In this document: in pieces, positions 25,393-34,856 of the stretch
Layout: each line of letters starts with the position of its first letter
How positions within the stretch are numbered: position 1 is the first letter of the stretch
Assembly: GCA_027624035.1 (NCBI GenBank)
Contig: JAQBUI010000012.1
Location: 17,274-81,273, forward strand
Reading direction: 5' to 3'
DNA length: 64,000 nt
Source: Pseudomonadota bacterium
Lineage (GTDB): Bacteria; Pseudomonadota; Gammaproteobacteria; Pseudomonadales; Azotimanducaceae
Notes under the pieces: model-generated
What the model was told of the DNA's origin: nothing
The model's database searches: none
The model's input: the letters and a program-made list of their open reading frames with translations, nothing else
Translations under genes and position numbers: made by a program

Positions 25393-26232
25393 GTGGAGTA
25401 CATCATCAACCTGTCGTGTCCCGACAAGCCGGGGCTGGTCAGAAGCGTGTCCGACTGGTTGTTCGGCCACGGCTGCAACATCCTGGACAGCCACCAGTAT
25501 GGCGATGCCGGCAGTAATCGATTCTTCATGCGGATCCACTTTAGCGGCAGCCCCACTCATTCCGAACTGGTCCATTCCTTCCGACCCATAGGCACGGCAA
25601 ATGACATGAACTGGGATATCTGGGATACCTCGCTCAAGCCAGATGTGCTCATCATGGTGTCAAGGCAGGATCACTGCCTCATGGACCTGCTCTACAGGAC
25701 CCGCCAGAAGGAGTTGCCCGTCAACATCCCGCTCGTCGTCTCCAATCACCGGGATGCCTACCCGCTGGTGGCGGGCGATGACATTGATTTCCTACACCTG
25801 CCTGTGGATGCGGACAACAAGCGGGCCCAGGAGGAACGGCTGATTGGCGAGATTGAACGCAGGGGAATCGATTTTGTGGTGCTTGCACGCTATATGCAGA
25901 TATTGAGCCCCTGGGTGTGCGAGCAACTCGCCGGCCGCATCATCAACATACACCACTCGTTTCTGCCAGGGTTCAAGGGTGCCCGGCCCTACTCCCAGGC
26001 GCGGGACCGTGGCGTCAAACTGATCGGCGCGACGGCCCACTATGTAACGCCGGACCTGGATGAGGGCCCTATCATCGAACAGGGCGTCGAGCGGGTGGAT
26101 CATCGCATGAATGCGGCGCAACTGGCCGAGGTCGGCCGGGACATCGAACGCATCGTGCTGGCAAAGGCGGTCCGATATCAGGCCGAGAGACGGATTCTGC
26201 TCAACGGAAACCGGACGGTGGTATTCCAGTAG
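25393..26232 (+). CDS. purU: Formyltetrahydrofolate deformylase
   Basis: PurU hydrolyses 10-formyl-THF to THF and formate, balancing one-carbon pools and feeding formate to PurT. The 279-residue protein has an N-terminal ACT domain (residues 1-80, INLSCPDKPGLVRSVSDWL) and a formyltransferase domain with the catalytic block NIHHSFLPGFKGARPY and the Asp-containing ATAHYVTPDLDEGPII. The length is that of the family. The start is a GTG at 25393 with weak ribosome-site context (GGAGTTAGCGC). It is flanked by two PhyH genes, without obvious functional linkage. Confidence 0.95.
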   Translation: MEYIINLSCPDKPGLVRSVSDWLFGHGCNILDSHQYGDAGSNRFFMRIHFSGSPTHSELVHSFRPIGTANDMNWDIWDTSLKPDVLIMVSRQDHCLMDLLYRTRQKELPVNIPLVVSNHRDAYPLVAGDDIDFLHLPVDADNKRAQEERLIGEIERRGIDFVVLARYMQILSPWVCEQLAGRIINIHHSFLPGFKGARPYSQARDRGVKLIGATAHYVTPDLDEGPIIEQGVERVDHRMNAAQLAEVGRDIERIVLAKAVRYQAERRILLNGNRTVVFQ

Positions 26233-26288
26233 TCCTGTTCCCCGCCCCTACGAACTGCCCGGTCTGAACTGCCGCCTCAGAGGCAGCG

Positions 26289-27491
26289 TCAGTAGATCGT
26301 CGCCCCGGAGCCGCCCTGTTCTCGCGCACGCTGGGTCAATTCAGCATCGGTGGTGATCGCGAACATACCGGCGGGTCCCCGAATCTTGTGGACCATCAGC
26401 CTGTCCAGTTCCCGGCGTTCATGCTCGGTCACCTGATCAACCACATCACTCGACAGAAACGCCTTGAAGGTCGCACTCGTATCCATGAAGGGAATGATGT
26501 AGCCCGGTATGAAGGCCTGGATCATGGCGCCCCGCTTCCGGTTCGTTCGATTGACGCCGGCACAATGCCAGGTGCGTGAATCGTACAGCACAATACTGCC
26601 TGCCGGCGCTTCAATGACCTCCGCGTCCGGACCACCATAGGGCAGGCCATGCTCGGCACGATGGCCACGTCGGAAGGTATCGTTGGTGACCCCCCATTCT
26701 GCTGGAGGTGCCTGGTTCGAGGTGTGGGAGCCCAGTTTGAAGCGAGTCGCCCCATTCTCAAAGGTGAAGTCCGACACGCACAGATTCCGTTGCATGCCGA
26801 GAACCAGCTCACCTGCAGAGACCGGAATCCGGTCGCCGGTGCCCCAGAGATAGGGGAAATCCGTATGCCAGCCCTGGACTTCCCGCTTGCCATCATCCGG
26901 TGGCAGCGAGGACACCCCCGGAGGATGCCCGACCTTGATGTCCCGGGTCTGCATGTACTGGCGCGCCAACCAGAGTGACACCGGTTCAACCGTCGCCCGG
27001 GTCACGGCGGGGTCCTGGGCGATGGGATTGACTTTGACCGGTTCCTGACCTTCATAGGCCTCCACGCATCCCACCCGCTGTAACCCGTCCACTACCGACG
27101 CCGGCAGAATGGAAGTGAGGGCTACCCAACCTTCCCGCTTCAGTGTTTCAAGATAGACTGACGGCATTTTCTCCGGACCGTGACCCACGGTGAAGCAGGC
27201 CGCGTTGCCATCCACATGGCCCTCGGCGTTGATCGAAGTCCCGCCCAGCAGCAGTTCACTACGCTGTTCGACCTCAGGGTGGGTCGCCTGGACCACGAGG
27301 CCCGTCACGACATGGCGGAAGTCGTCGCCGCTTCTGTCCCAGATGGCCTGATCGTCCACATCGCCCTGCAACGCCAGCGACGTACCATCTGTCGAACACA
27401 GATAGTCACCGCTCGGGGCAATCAGATAGGAAAAATGATGGCTTGGCTTCTTAACGCGCACGATGCGCGGACCATTGCTTTCAGATGTCAC
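26289..27491 (-). CDS. Phytanoyl-CoA dioxygenase (PhyH) family protein with N-terminal extension
   Basis: About 400 residues. The start is set at a GTG at 27491 because AGAGGA precedes it by seven bases; a TTG at 27515 is in frame but less well placed. The first 110 residues have no PhyH similarity I can see. The oxygenase part has LKREGWVALTSILPASVV, the iron site H-x-D in GWHTDFPYLWG, LGSHTSNQ, and a distal His in SRTWHCAGVNRTNRKRG with the Arg nearby. Substrate unknown. It is convergent with purU. Confidence 0.8.
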   Translation of the reverse strand: MTSESNGPRIVRVKKPSHHFSYLIAPSGDYLCSTDGTSLALQGDVDDQAIWDRSGDDFRHVVTGLVVQATHPEVEQRSELLLGGTSINAEGHVDGNAACFTVGHGPEKMPSVYLETLKREGWVALTSILPASVVDGLQRVGCVEAYEGQEPVKVNPIAQDPAVTRATVEPVSLWLARQYMQTRDIKVGHPPGVSSLPPDDGKREVQGWHTDFPYLWGTGDRIPVSAGELVLGMQRNLCVSDFTFENGATRFKLGSHTSNQAPPAEWGVTNDTFRRGHRAEHGLPYGGPDAEVIEAPAGSIVLYDSRTWHCAGVNRTNRKRGAMIQAFIPGYIIPFMDTSATFKAFLSSDVVDQVTEHERRELDRLMVHKIRGPAGMFAITTDAELTQRAREQGGSGATIY

Positions 27492-27586
27492 GTAATGTCC
27501 TCTATGGTTGGTCAACTATTATCCGCATATCAGGGCGACAGCTTCCCGATTCTCAGGCCGCAACCGGCCCGAACACAGGCTTGCCG

Positions 27587-28384
27587 TCACCGGCTTGTGC
27601 CAAAGTCTGGTTTGCGTTTTTCCAGGAACGCCGCCACGGCCTCGGCGTGGTCCGGGTGCCGACGGGCGATCTGATCACGGGTCCCTTCCCGTTCCATGAC
27701 AGCCTCAAGGTCCGGGTCGAGCGGATTCTTGCGCAACAATTCCTTGATCATCATCACCGCCCGCCGGGGGTTATCTGCAATCTCTTTCGCCTTGGCGACT
27801 GCCACGTCAAGAAGTGCTTCCGGTGGTGTGACCTGCGTCACCAGCCCCATTCTCAAGGCCTCATCCGCAGGCACCATGCGCCCGGTCAGGCTCATCTCGG
27901 TCGCGTTTCCGAGGCCAACAAGCTGAGACAGGATTCGAGTGGACCCCAGTTCCGGCATCAGGCCCATCTTGATAAAGCGAATACTCATGAGTGCCTCCGA
28001 CGAGGCGATGCGGACATCACACGGCAGGACCAAAGTCAGGCCAATGCCCACTGCGTAGCCGTTGATCGCGGCGATGGTGGGTTTAGACTTCTGGATGAAG
28101 CCCGTGATCGAGGTGCCCCCACCGGTAGTGATCTGCTCACCCTCCCCCTTCTTGTTTGTCTCCGCGCGTTCCGCAAAGTCGTTCAGATCAGCTCCTGCCA
28201 TGAAGGCGCGTCCCTCTCCGGTCAGCACGATCGCGCCGATATCAGGGTCCGCGTTCCACTGTCCGATCTGATCCTGAACCTCACCGGACAGCGTCACCGT
28301 CCAGGCATTCAGACGATCAGGTCGATTAAAACGAATGATGCCTACATTGCCCCGGGTCTCGGTCAGTATTTGTGAATATGCCAT
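27587..28384 (-). CDS. Crotonase-fold enoyl-CoA hydratase/isomerase family protein
   Basis: A 265-residue crotonase-fold protein with the oxyanion-hole blocks GEGRAFMAGADLNDF and INGYAVGIGLTLVLPCDVR. The two glutamates of classical hydratases (in GGGCE and QPE) are absent; instead a Glu sits in GLMPELGSTRIL, as in enoyl-CoA or epoxyphenylacetyl-CoA isomerases, so isomerase activity is more likely than hydration. The start ATG at 28384 has AGAGGGGAAGC upstream. It is divergent from the universal stress gene across a 229-bp region that holds an FNR-type box. Confidence 0.82.
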   Translation of the reverse strand: MAYSQILTETRGNVGIIRFNRPDRLNAWTVTLSGEVQDQIGQWNADPDIGAIVLTGEGRAFMAGADLNDFAERAETNKKGEGEQITTGGGTSITGFIQKSKPTIAAINGYAVGIGLTLVLPCDVRIASSEALMSIRFIKMGLMPELGSTRILSQLVGLGNATEMSLTGRMVPADEALRMGLVTQVTPPEALLDVAVAKAKEIADNPRRAVMMIKELLRKNPLDPDLEAVMEREGTRDQIARRHPDHAEAVAAFLEKRKPDFGTSR

Positions 28385-28522
28385 GCTTCCCCTCTCTTCT
28401 CGTCAATTGGGTTTAACGGTCGCGAGTATGCCAGATCAGCAGCTTCGGTGTCGGCTGCGATGTAGTGATGGACTTGCAGAGATCAATGAGACCACACCAT
28501 ACACCGACAAGTCCTGAACCCA

Positions 28523-28564
28523 TTGACTCCGGTCAAACTGTCGAACATGGTGGGGCCCTATAGT
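28523..28564 (+). promoter_or_regulatory. FNR/DNR-type box and -10 element of the universal stress gene
   Basis: TTGACTCCGGTCAA (28523-28536) is a perfect TTGAC-N4-GTCAA inverted repeat, a recognised variant of the FNR/ANR/DNR site. A TATAGT -10 hexamer lies at 28559-28564, giving a start near 28571, so the box centre is at about -41.5. The same geometry occurs at the respiratory operon promoter (10199-10239). The controlled gene starts at 28614. Confidence 0.65.
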
Positions 28565-28613
28565 GCTCATATCAGTGGTCATATGAAGTGACCAGCCGCA
28601 AACGGGAACAGGT

Positions 28614-29498
28614 ATGCTCGGAATCAACAGAATACTGGTCGCAATCGACCGAAGTGAAGAGGCCGCAGGCGTCATGGAAAAGGCCATGCAACTGGCCAGG
28701 GCGGCCAATGCAGAGGTCGAAGTGGTCCGGGTGATCTACGAGGGCATCGTCGACCTCTCTATCCGGGAAGTCGAAGAGAACCAGGCCATGAAGACCTTCG
28801 TCATGCAGTCCGAGGAGGCCTATCTGGAGGATCTGGTGGAGCCATTCCGGACCCGGACGCCTTCCATCATTTGTCTGACGCTGTGGAACAAGAACACCTG
28901 GGAAGGCATTCTGGACGCTGCGGAGGATTTCTCTGCAGATCTGATCATCAAGGCAAGCAATCCGGGGCCCGGGTTTGGCCGGACGCCCTCTGACTGGCAT
29001 CTGCTTCGCCATGCCACGGTCCCGGTCATGATCGTCAAGGGTCGTGCCTGGCAGGACAATCTCGACCTGTTCGCGGCCATCGACGCCATTGACGAAACCC
29101 AGCGACCTCTCAATATCTCGGTGCTCCAGAAGGCCCACAAACTCGCACGAATTCTGAACGGCCAACTGCACATCCTTGCGGCGTACCCCATCACTGAACC
29201 CTTTACCGGCCCTTTCCCGGATGAGGATACCGATTTCTCGGACGTGCGAAACCAGGTCGAACAGATGGTCCGCAAGAATGCCGATGACATGGTGACCGAG
29301 GCGGGCATCGACTATCAGTATCTGTACGTGATCGAGGGTCCCCCTGCGATGGCGATCAAGCAACTGATGGACGACACCGACGCTGAATTGTTGGTCATGG
29401 GCACGGTGGCGCGATCCGGCCTCAAAGGGTTCGTCATAGGCAATACGTCCGAGACCATCCTGCACCATACTGACTGTGATGTTGCAGTGATTCGCTGA
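28614..29498 (+). CDS. Universal stress protein with two tandem Usp domains (UspE-like)
   Basis: A 294-residue cytoplasmic protein with two Usp domains (about residues 3-142 and 150-294). The first opens INRILVAIDRSEEA. The second carries an intact ATP-type motif G-x2-A-x-S-G-x3-G-x-V-I-G-N-T-S-E (VMGTVARSGLKGFVIGNTSE), while the first has the degenerate form (KASNPGPGFGRTPSDWHLL). This asymmetry and the length match UspE. Related tandem Usp proteins help cells survive oxygen limitation and are controlled by FNR/ANR in enterobacteria and pseudomonads, which fits the box upstream. Confidence 0.87.
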   Translation: MLGINRILVAIDRSEEAAGVMEKAMQLARAANAEVEVVRVIYEGIVDLSIREVEENQAMKTFVMQSEEAYLEDLVEPFRTRTPSIICLTLWNKNTWEGILDAAEDFSADLIIKASNPGPGFGRTPSDWHLLRHATVPVMIVKGRAWQDNLDLFAAIDAIDETQRPLNISVLQKAHKLARILNGQLHILAAYPITEPFTGPFPDEDTDFSDVRNQVEQMVRKNADDMVTEAGIDYQYLYVIEGPPAMAIKQLMDDTDAELLVMGTVARSGLKGFVIGNTSETILHHTDCDVAVIR

Positions 29499-29648
29499 CG
29501 GCGGCATTGTTGGCGCGGGGTTGCGGGGCGGAGCCCGGCCACCGGTCCCGGAACCATGCGATGGACCAGGCAACAGCTCCTTCAACCCGGTCGACAGGGG
29601 CGCAAATGCCCTTTAGGCTTGACCCAAAGAGCAGTGGACCCACTGATT

Positions 29649-30320
29649 GTGTCAGTCATCGAACTCCTGCGGCGATTCAAGCGCAGTCTTTACAAACGAC
29701 CGAGACCTGGGCTCAATGACCTTGACCGAAAGCTCGAGCCCTATCTGGACTTTGACCACGGCTTCTTCATTGAATGTGGTGCCAACGACGGCTATACCCA
29801 GAGCAACACCTACTACCTTGAGAAACGACGGGGCTGGCGGGGCCTGCTGATCGAAGGCATTCCCGAGCTCCATGCGCGCTGCCGCCAGGAGCGGACTCGC
29901 TCGACCGTGCATCAATGTGCACTGGTGGCCGATGACTATCGTGAATCCACCGTAACGATGCACTATGCCAACCTCATGTCACTGGTGGACGGGGCGATGA
30001 AGACGCCGGAGGAACAGGCGAAGCACGTTTCCGACGGCAACCGGGATACACCGGGGCACTATTCGGTTGACGTGCCAGCGAGGACGCTGACAGCCATACT
30101 CGACGAGACACCGGACCTGCCTGCAATAGATTTCTTTTCACTGGATGTTGAAGGGTACGAGCTGAGTGTACTGAAGGGCCTCGACCTGGAACGCTATCGA
30201 CCTCGCTACATACTTGTCGAGGCAAGGTATTTCGAGGAGATCGACCATCATCTTGTCGATGCCGGGTACGATCTGCTGGCCACTCTGACGTTGCATGACT
30301 ATCTGTACCAGGCTCGATGA
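29649..30320 (+). CDS. FkbM-family SAM-dependent methyltransferase
   Basis: FkbM proteins O-methylate sugars or polyketides. The domain is clear: GFFIECGANDGYTQSNT (SAM motif I with C-G-A-N-D-G), LIEGIPELHARC, VDVPARTLTAIL and IDFFSLDVEGYELSVLKGLD. The start is uncertain. A GTG at 29649 gives an ordinary FkbM N-terminus (VSVIELLRRFKRSLY); an ATG at 29556 would add 31 Arg/Gln/Gly-rich residues without family similarity, and neither has a strong ribosome site. It overlaps the flippase gene by four bases (ATGA), suggesting the methylated glycan is the flippase's cargo. Confidence 0.8.
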   Translation: MSVIELLRRFKRSLYKRPRPGLNDLDRKLEPYLDFDHGFFIECGANDGYTQSNTYYLEKRRGWRGLLIEGIPELHARCRQERTRSTVHQCALVADDYRESTVTMHYANLMSLVDGAMKTPEEQAKHVSDGNRDTPGHYSVDVPARTLTAILDETPDLPAIDFFSLDVEGYELSVLKGLDLERYRPRYILVEARYFEEIDHHLVDAGYDLLATLTLHDYLYQAR

Positions 30321-31630
30321 GTCCTCGCAGTACAGTGAACGTCCGTTTCCGGCACTACCTCGGTAATACCAGTTGGCTTCTGACCGAACGCATCTATCGG
30401 GTTGGGTTGACCCTGCTGGTGTCAGTCCTGCTGGCTCGCTACCTGGGCCCGGACCTCTTTGGCCAGTTCAGCTACGCCATCTCACTGGTGGCCCTGCTGA
30501 CCTTTCTGCATGAACTCGGGCTCGAAAGCGTCCTGGTCAAGGAACTGATCGAGCGACCCGACGACCGCGCCAGAATCAAGGGCACTGCCTTTGTCCTCAA
30601 GATCCTGGGCACCCTCACCATGTGCCTCGTGCTGGTGCCCCTTTGCCTGCTGCTGAACAGTGAGCCGTATTTCAATCTCTATATCGCGATCCTCGCCGCA
30701 GGGTTCTTTTTCCAATGTCTGTCGGTCATTGACTCCGAGTTTCAGGCGATCGTCGCCTCAAAGTATGTCGCCTGGAGTCTCGCCGTACAGACCACCGTGG
30801 GCGCTGTATTGAAGCTTGCGTGCATCTGGATTCAGGCACCCCTGCTCTGGATCGTTGTGGTACAGCTGATTGAGAGCGTCGTTCTCGGCATCATGCTGAT
30901 CTACTTCAATCAGGCCCGGCTCGGTACGATGCTCAAGTGGACATTCGATCCGGAGCTGGCGCGCCGCCTCATTCGAATCGCATGGCCGCTCATGCTGTCC
31001 GGCGCCGCCATCAATATCTACATGAAGATCGACCAGGTGATGATCAAGGCCATGCTCACCACGGCTGACGTTGGCCACTACGGCGTCGCCGTGCGAATCT
31101 CGGAGTCAATCTACTTCATTCCAGGCATCATCACGGCGTCGCTGTTTCCGGCCATTGTCAACGCTACCGGTACGGACGCCTATCAGCGACGCCTGCAGAA
31201 TCTTTACGACCTCGTCATCTGGCTGGCCATCATCATTGCCATTCCCACCGCCCTGCTCTCACCGCTTGTGATCAGCGTGCTGTTTGGCGAGGCCTATCAT
31301 CCGGCATCAAGTGTACTGGCATTGCATATCTGGGCTGCCGTCTTTGTGTTCTTTGGACTCGCCCGGGGGAAATGGCTGGTCAACGAGGGCCTGTCACAGC
31401 TTGTCCTCCTGTTTACGGTAGCCGGCGCTGTGGCAAACATTCTGATGAACTACCTGCTCATTCCCCGACTCGGCATTGATGGCGCGGCCATCGCCACCAT
31501 CATCAGCGTGGCAGCCACAACCGTCCTGGTACCGCTCCTGTTCACACGGACCCGCCCATCAGTGTGGATGTTCGTCAAAAGCGTCCACCTGACCCGCGCC
31601 ATCCGCGAGACCCTGACCTACCTCCGATAA
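30317..31630 (+). CDS. Oligosaccharide flippase family protein (Wzx-like)
   Basis: A 437-residue membrane protein with about 12-14 helices of the MOP flippase superfamily. The opening RHYLGNTSWLLTERIYRVGLTLLVSVLLARYLGPDLFGQFSYA is the polysaccharide-synthesis flippase signature (the key blocks are ARYLGP and FGQFSYA). These proteins move undecaprenyl-linked oligosaccharides across the inner membrane. It is translationally coupled to FkbM. No other polysaccharide genes are adjacent, so this looks like an orphan pair or the end of a relocated locus; a REP-like repeat follows immediately. Confidence 0.85.
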   Translation: MSPRSTVNVRFRHYLGNTSWLLTERIYRVGLTLLVSVLLARYLGPDLFGQFSYAISLVALLTFLHELGLESVLVKELIERPDDRARIKGTAFVLKILGTLTMCLVLVPLCLLLNSEPYFNLYIAILAAGFFFQCLSVIDSEFQAIVASKYVAWSLAVQTTVGAVLKLACIWIQAPLLWIVVVQLIESVVLGIMLIYFNQARLGTMLKWTFDPELARRLIRIAWPLMLSGAAINIYMKIDQVMIKAMLTTADVGHYGVAVRISESIYFIPGIITASLFPAIVNATGTDAYQRRLQNLYDLVIWLAIIIAIPTALLSPLVISVLFGEAYHPASSVLALHIWAAVFVFFGLARGKWLVNEGLSQLVLLFTVAGAVANILMNYLLIPRLGIDGAAIATIISVAATTVLVPLLFTRTRPSVWMFVKSVHLTRAIRETLTYLR

Positions 31631-31763
31631 ATAGGGTCAGAGTAAAATTTACATTTCATTGACATATCGGCCCTGAGCTTCCCGATACCCCGCACGCAAA
31701 TGAAAGCGCATTCCAGGGGGCCGCTCGATGTCATTCATTTGTAAATTTGACTCCGACCCCAAT
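31631..31763. repeat. REP/MITE-like element with ~32-bp imperfect inverted ends
   Basis: The left end (31633-31664) begins GGGTCAGAGTAAAATTTACA; the right end (31730-31761), read on the minus strand, begins GGGTCGGAGTCAAATTTACA. Both finish in TGACAT. The inner 65 bases code for nothing. GGGTCAGAGTNAAATTTAC sequences commonly mark the ends of small mobile or REP-type elements linked to Y1/TnpA-REP transposases. No transposase is present, so this is a non-autonomous copy or a remnant. Confidence 0.65.
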
Positions 31764-31778
31764 TTTTGCGATGTAAGT

Positions 31779-31816
31779 TATTTGTAAATTCGACTCTGAC
31801 CCCAATTTTTGGGGTC
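31779..31816. repeat. Third copy of the repeat end, with a GACCCC/GGGGTC hairpin
   Basis: A further end copy (31779-31806; minus strand GGGGTCAGAGTCGAATTTAC) directly follows the element. Its outer edge forms a six-bp stem, GACCCC-AATTTTT-GGGGTC (31798-31816). The hairpin lies 100 bases before icd and after the flippase gene, and could also end transcription from upstream. Confidence 0.5.
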
Positions 31817-31839
31817 ATGCGAAGTGCTAAGGAATCCTC

Positions 31840-31845
31840 TATAAT
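31840..31845 (+). promoter_or_regulatory. Candidate -10 element of the isocitrate dehydrogenase gene
   Basis: A perfect TATAAT followed by CCGCGC lies 73 bases before the icd start. No good TTGACA is found 17 bases upstream (ATGCGA), so another factor or an extended contact may help. The repeat element ends just before it. Confidence 0.4.
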
Positions 31846-31917
31846 CCGCGCTTTTTGTGGGCGCCGGTGTAGGTCATCGGCCAACTGCTCATTCAGCAAC
31901 TGCAACGAGGCAAATCT

Positions 31918-34134
31918 ATGACTGACACCCCGAAGATCATCTATACGGAGACCGATGAAGCGCCACGTCTTGCTACTTTCTCGTTCCTGCCCATCATCAA
32001 GCTGTTCAGCGACGGTGCGGGAGTAGAAGTTGAGACCCGGGATATTTCGCTGGCCGGACGCATTATCGCCGCCTTCCCCGAGCGTATGACAGACCAGCAG
32101 CGTATCGCGGATGATCTTGCGGAACTGGGGGCGCTCACCCAGAAGCCCGAAGCCAACATCATTAAACTTCCCAACATCAGTGCCTCGAATCCCCAGATGC
32201 ATGAAGCCATCAGGGAGTTACAGAAAAAGGGGTACGACCTGCCGGATTATCCCGAGGAACCCGCGAACGATGCAGAGCACGATGTTCGGGCACGATATGA
32301 CGCCGTCAAGGGCAGCGCCGTCAATCCGGTGCTGCGGGAAGGCAACTCAGACCGTCGTGCTGCCGCCGTTGTAAAGGACTATGCCCGAAGACACCCCCAC
32401 TCCATGGGCGCCTGGTCACCAGACAGTCGATCACACGTGGCACACATGACCTCCGGCGACTTCTACGGCAATGAAAAGTCCGTCATCATGGCAAACGACG
32501 ACACGCTGCGGATCGAATTCGTGGGCGACAGCACCAGCACGCTCAAAGATGGCATCAAGGTCCAGAAGGGTGAAGTGGTCGACGGTACCTTCATGAGCAA
32601 GCGTGCCCTGTGCTCATTCCTGAAGCAGGAAATCGATGCCACTGCCGACGGCGTTCTGTTCTCGCTGCACCTGAAAGCCACCATGATGAAAGTCTCTGAC
32701 CCCATCATCTTCGGACATGGCGTACGCGCCTACTATGGACAGGCCCTCGACAAGCACGCCGACACTTTCAAAAAACTGGGTTTCGATCCCAACAATGGTA
32801 TCGGCGATGCCTACGACAAACTGGCCGCCCTGCCCCAGGACGAGCAGGAGGCGATCCGGGCCGACCTGGACGCCTGCCTCGCCATCGGCCCCGACCTTGC
32901 CATGGTGAACTCGGACAAGGGCATCACCAACCTGCATGTCCCCAGCGACATCATCATCGATGCCTCAATGCCAGCCGCGATCCGTGAGTCCGGAAAGATG
33001 TGGGGCCCCGACGGTGAACTCCACGACATGAAGGCAGTCATTCCCGACCGCAGCTATGCCCGGGTCTACGACGAAGCCATCAAGCACTGTATTACCCATG
33101 GCGCTTTTGATCCAACCACCATGGGCTCGGTGCCCAACGTCGGACTGATGGCGCAAAAGGCAGAAGAATATGGTTCACACGATACAACCTTTGAGGCACC
33201 GGGCGCGGGCAGCATTCGGGTTCTGGGCGAGGCTGGCAACGTGGTCATGGAACACACCGTCGAAAGCGGCGATATCTGGCGGATGTGTCGTGTCAAGGAT
33301 GAACCGATTCGCGACTGGGTAAAACTGGCAGTGAACAGGGCCAGAGAGACCGGTGCACCCATCGTATTCTGGCTTGATGAAAACCGCGCCCACGACTCGC
33401 GCCTGATCGACCTTGTCAATGCCTACCTGCCGGAACTTGATCTTGCCGGTGTCCAGTGTCAGATCATGCCGCCAGCCGAAGCGACCCGATACTCGCTGGA
33501 ACGGATGCGTGCGGGAAAAGACACCATATCAGTCACGGGCAACGTCCTGCGGGATTACCTCACTGACCTTTTCCCGATCCTGGAACTGGGCACCAGCGCC
33601 AAGATGCTCTCTATCGTGCCGCTCATCAACGGTGGTGGACTGTTTGAAACCGGCGCAGGCGGGTCTGCACCCAAGCATGTCCAGCAGATGGAAGCAGAAG
33701 GCCATCTTCGTTGGGACTCCCTGGGTGAATTCCTGGCACTGGCCGCCTCTCTTGAACACCTGGCCAAATCGTTCAACAACAAGCCCGCGAGGATCCTGGC
33801 CGAAACGCTGACCCGGGGCACCGCAAAATTCCTGGACACCAACAAATCCCCCTCCAGGAAAGTCAATGAAATCGACAACCGGGGCAGCCACTACTATCTG
33901 GCCATGTACTGGGCCGAAGCCGTGGCAGAACAAAATGATGACCCCAGCCTGAAGGAACGCTTCGCGGCGCTGGCCAGGGCCCTTGCGGATAACGAGGACA
34001 AGATCAACCAGGAATTGCTGGCCGCCCAGGGCGCGCCTGTGGACCTTGGCGGGTACTACCTGCCCGATGCCGGGAAGGCCAACAAAGCCATGCGGCCATC
34101 GAAGACGCTGAACGACATTCTCGCCAACGCATGA
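31918..34134 (+). CDS. icd: Monomeric NADP-dependent isocitrate dehydrogenase
   Basis: TCA-cycle enzyme that oxidatively decarboxylates isocitrate to 2-oxoglutarate with NADP+ and Mg2+/Mn2+. The 738-residue length and sequence are those of the monomeric IDH-II type: [17 protein letters not shown] at the N-terminus, the substrate-binding stretch [24 protein letters not shown] (key Asn, Ser and Arg), [13 protein letters not shown] with the catalytic lysine, [13 protein letters not shown] with NADP contacts, and [15 protein letters not shown] near the end. A GAGG ribosome site precedes the ATG. It is a single transcription unit behind the TATAAT at 31840. Confidence 0.97.
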   Translation: MTDTPKIIYTETDEAPRLATFSFLPIIKLFSDGAGVEVETRDISLAGRIIAAFPERMTDQQRIADDLAELGALTQKPEANIIKLPNISASNPQMHEAIRELQKKGYDLPDYPEEPANDAEHDVRARYDAVKGSAVNPVLREGNSDRRAAAVVKDYARRHPHSMGAWSPDSRSHVAHMTSGDFYGNEKSVIMANDDTLRIEFVGDSTSTLKDGIKVQKGEVVDGTFMSKRALCSFLKQEIDATADGVLFSLHLKATMMKVSDPIIFGHGVRAYYGQALDKHADTFKKLGFDPNNGIGDAYDKLAALPQDEQEAIRADLDACLAIGPDLAMVNSDKGITNLHVPSDIIIDASMPAAIRESGKMWGPDGELHDMKAVIPDRSYARVYDEAIKHCITHGAFDPTTMGSVPNVGLMAQKAEEYGSHDTTFEAPGAGSIRVLGEAGNVVMEHTVESGDIWRMCRVKDEPIRDWVKLAVNRARETGAPIVFWLDENRAHDSRLIDLVNAYLPELDLAGVQCQIMPPAEATRYSLERMRAGKDTISVTGNVLRDYLTDLFPILELGTSAKMLSIVPLINGGGLFETGAGGSAPKHVQQMEAEGHLRWDSLGEFLALAASLEHLAKSFNNKPARILAETLTRGTAKFLDTNKSPSRKVNEIDNRGSHYYLAMYWAEAVAEQNDDPSLKERFAALARALADNEDKINQELLAAQGAPVDLGGYYLPDAGKANKAMRPSKTLNDILANA

Positions 34135-34161
34135 GAATACCGAACAGGGCCCGCTGACCGC

Positions 34162-34794
34162 CTAATCCGGCATTGGGACGTCGTTGACATACTGCGGCTG
34201 GTGATAGCCCCGTTGGACGGCATCGCGGGCGGCAATGTCGACGTACCAGCGGCGTACGTTTGAATAGTCGTTAAGATCGATGGTCTGCCATTCGAAACGC
34301 GACACCCAGGGCCAGGTCGCAATGTCGGCGATGGAATACTCCCCGGCCAGATACTCGGCCTCGCCCAGACGCTGGTCCAGCACCCCATACAGGCGCTTCG
34401 CCTCATTCAGATAGCGCAGGGCGGCATACTCACTCTTGCCGGCGTTGTACTTCACGAAGTGATGAACCTGGCCAAACATGGGCCCAACGCCTCCCATCTG
34501 CCACATGAGCCACTCCACGCAACGCCAGTAAGAGGCATCGTCTGCCGGCATCAGCCTGTCTGCTTTTTTGGCGAGATACATCATGATGGCGCCGGACTCC
34601 ATCAGCGTCATACCGTTATCCCGGTCGACGATGGCGGGGATCTTGTTGTTCGGTGAAATCCTGAGGAAGGACTCCGAAAACTGCTCATCCCGGCCAATGT
34701 TGATCGGATGGGCCTCGTATTCCATGCCAAGTTCCTCCAGCAATATGGAGACCTTGCGGCCATTGGGCGTGGTCCAGGTATAAAGATCAATCAT
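34162..34794 (-). CDS. Glutathione S-transferase family protein (YfcG/YghU-like)
   Basis: A 210-residue cytosolic GST. The thioredoxin-fold N-terminal domain starts MIDLYTWTTPNGRKVSILLEELG; the T-x-x-T-P-N-G-x-K-V block is that of nu-class (YfcG-like) GSTs, which use Thr/Asn rather than Tyr/Ser and show disulfide-bond reductase activity. NKIPAIVD supplies the cis-proline and LMESGAIMMYLA the glutathione-binding E-S. The all-alpha C-terminal domain includes YSIADIATWPW. GGAGAAGCAG precedes the ATG. Convergent with icd. Confidence 0.9.
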   Translation of the reverse strand: MIDLYTWTTPNGRKVSILLEELGMEYEAHPINIGRDEQFSESFLRISPNNKIPAIVDRDNGMTLMESGAIMMYLAKKADRLMPADDASYWRCVEWLMWQMGGVGPMFGQVHHFVKYNAGKSEYAALRYLNEAKRLYGVLDQRLGEAEYLAGEYSIADIATWPWVSRFEWQTIDLNDYSNVRRWYVDIAARDAVQRGYHQPQYVNDVPMPD

Positions 34795-34856
34795 CTGCTT
34801 CTCCCGCGTCTGCTCTACTCGATCATACTCGTACGACTATGTGTGCCAACGTTCGA

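Noticed and set aside
31735..32202. A 155-codon minus-strand frame over the repeat and the icd start
   Set aside because: It is antisense to the conserved N-terminus of isocitrate dehydrogenase and has no recognisable content.
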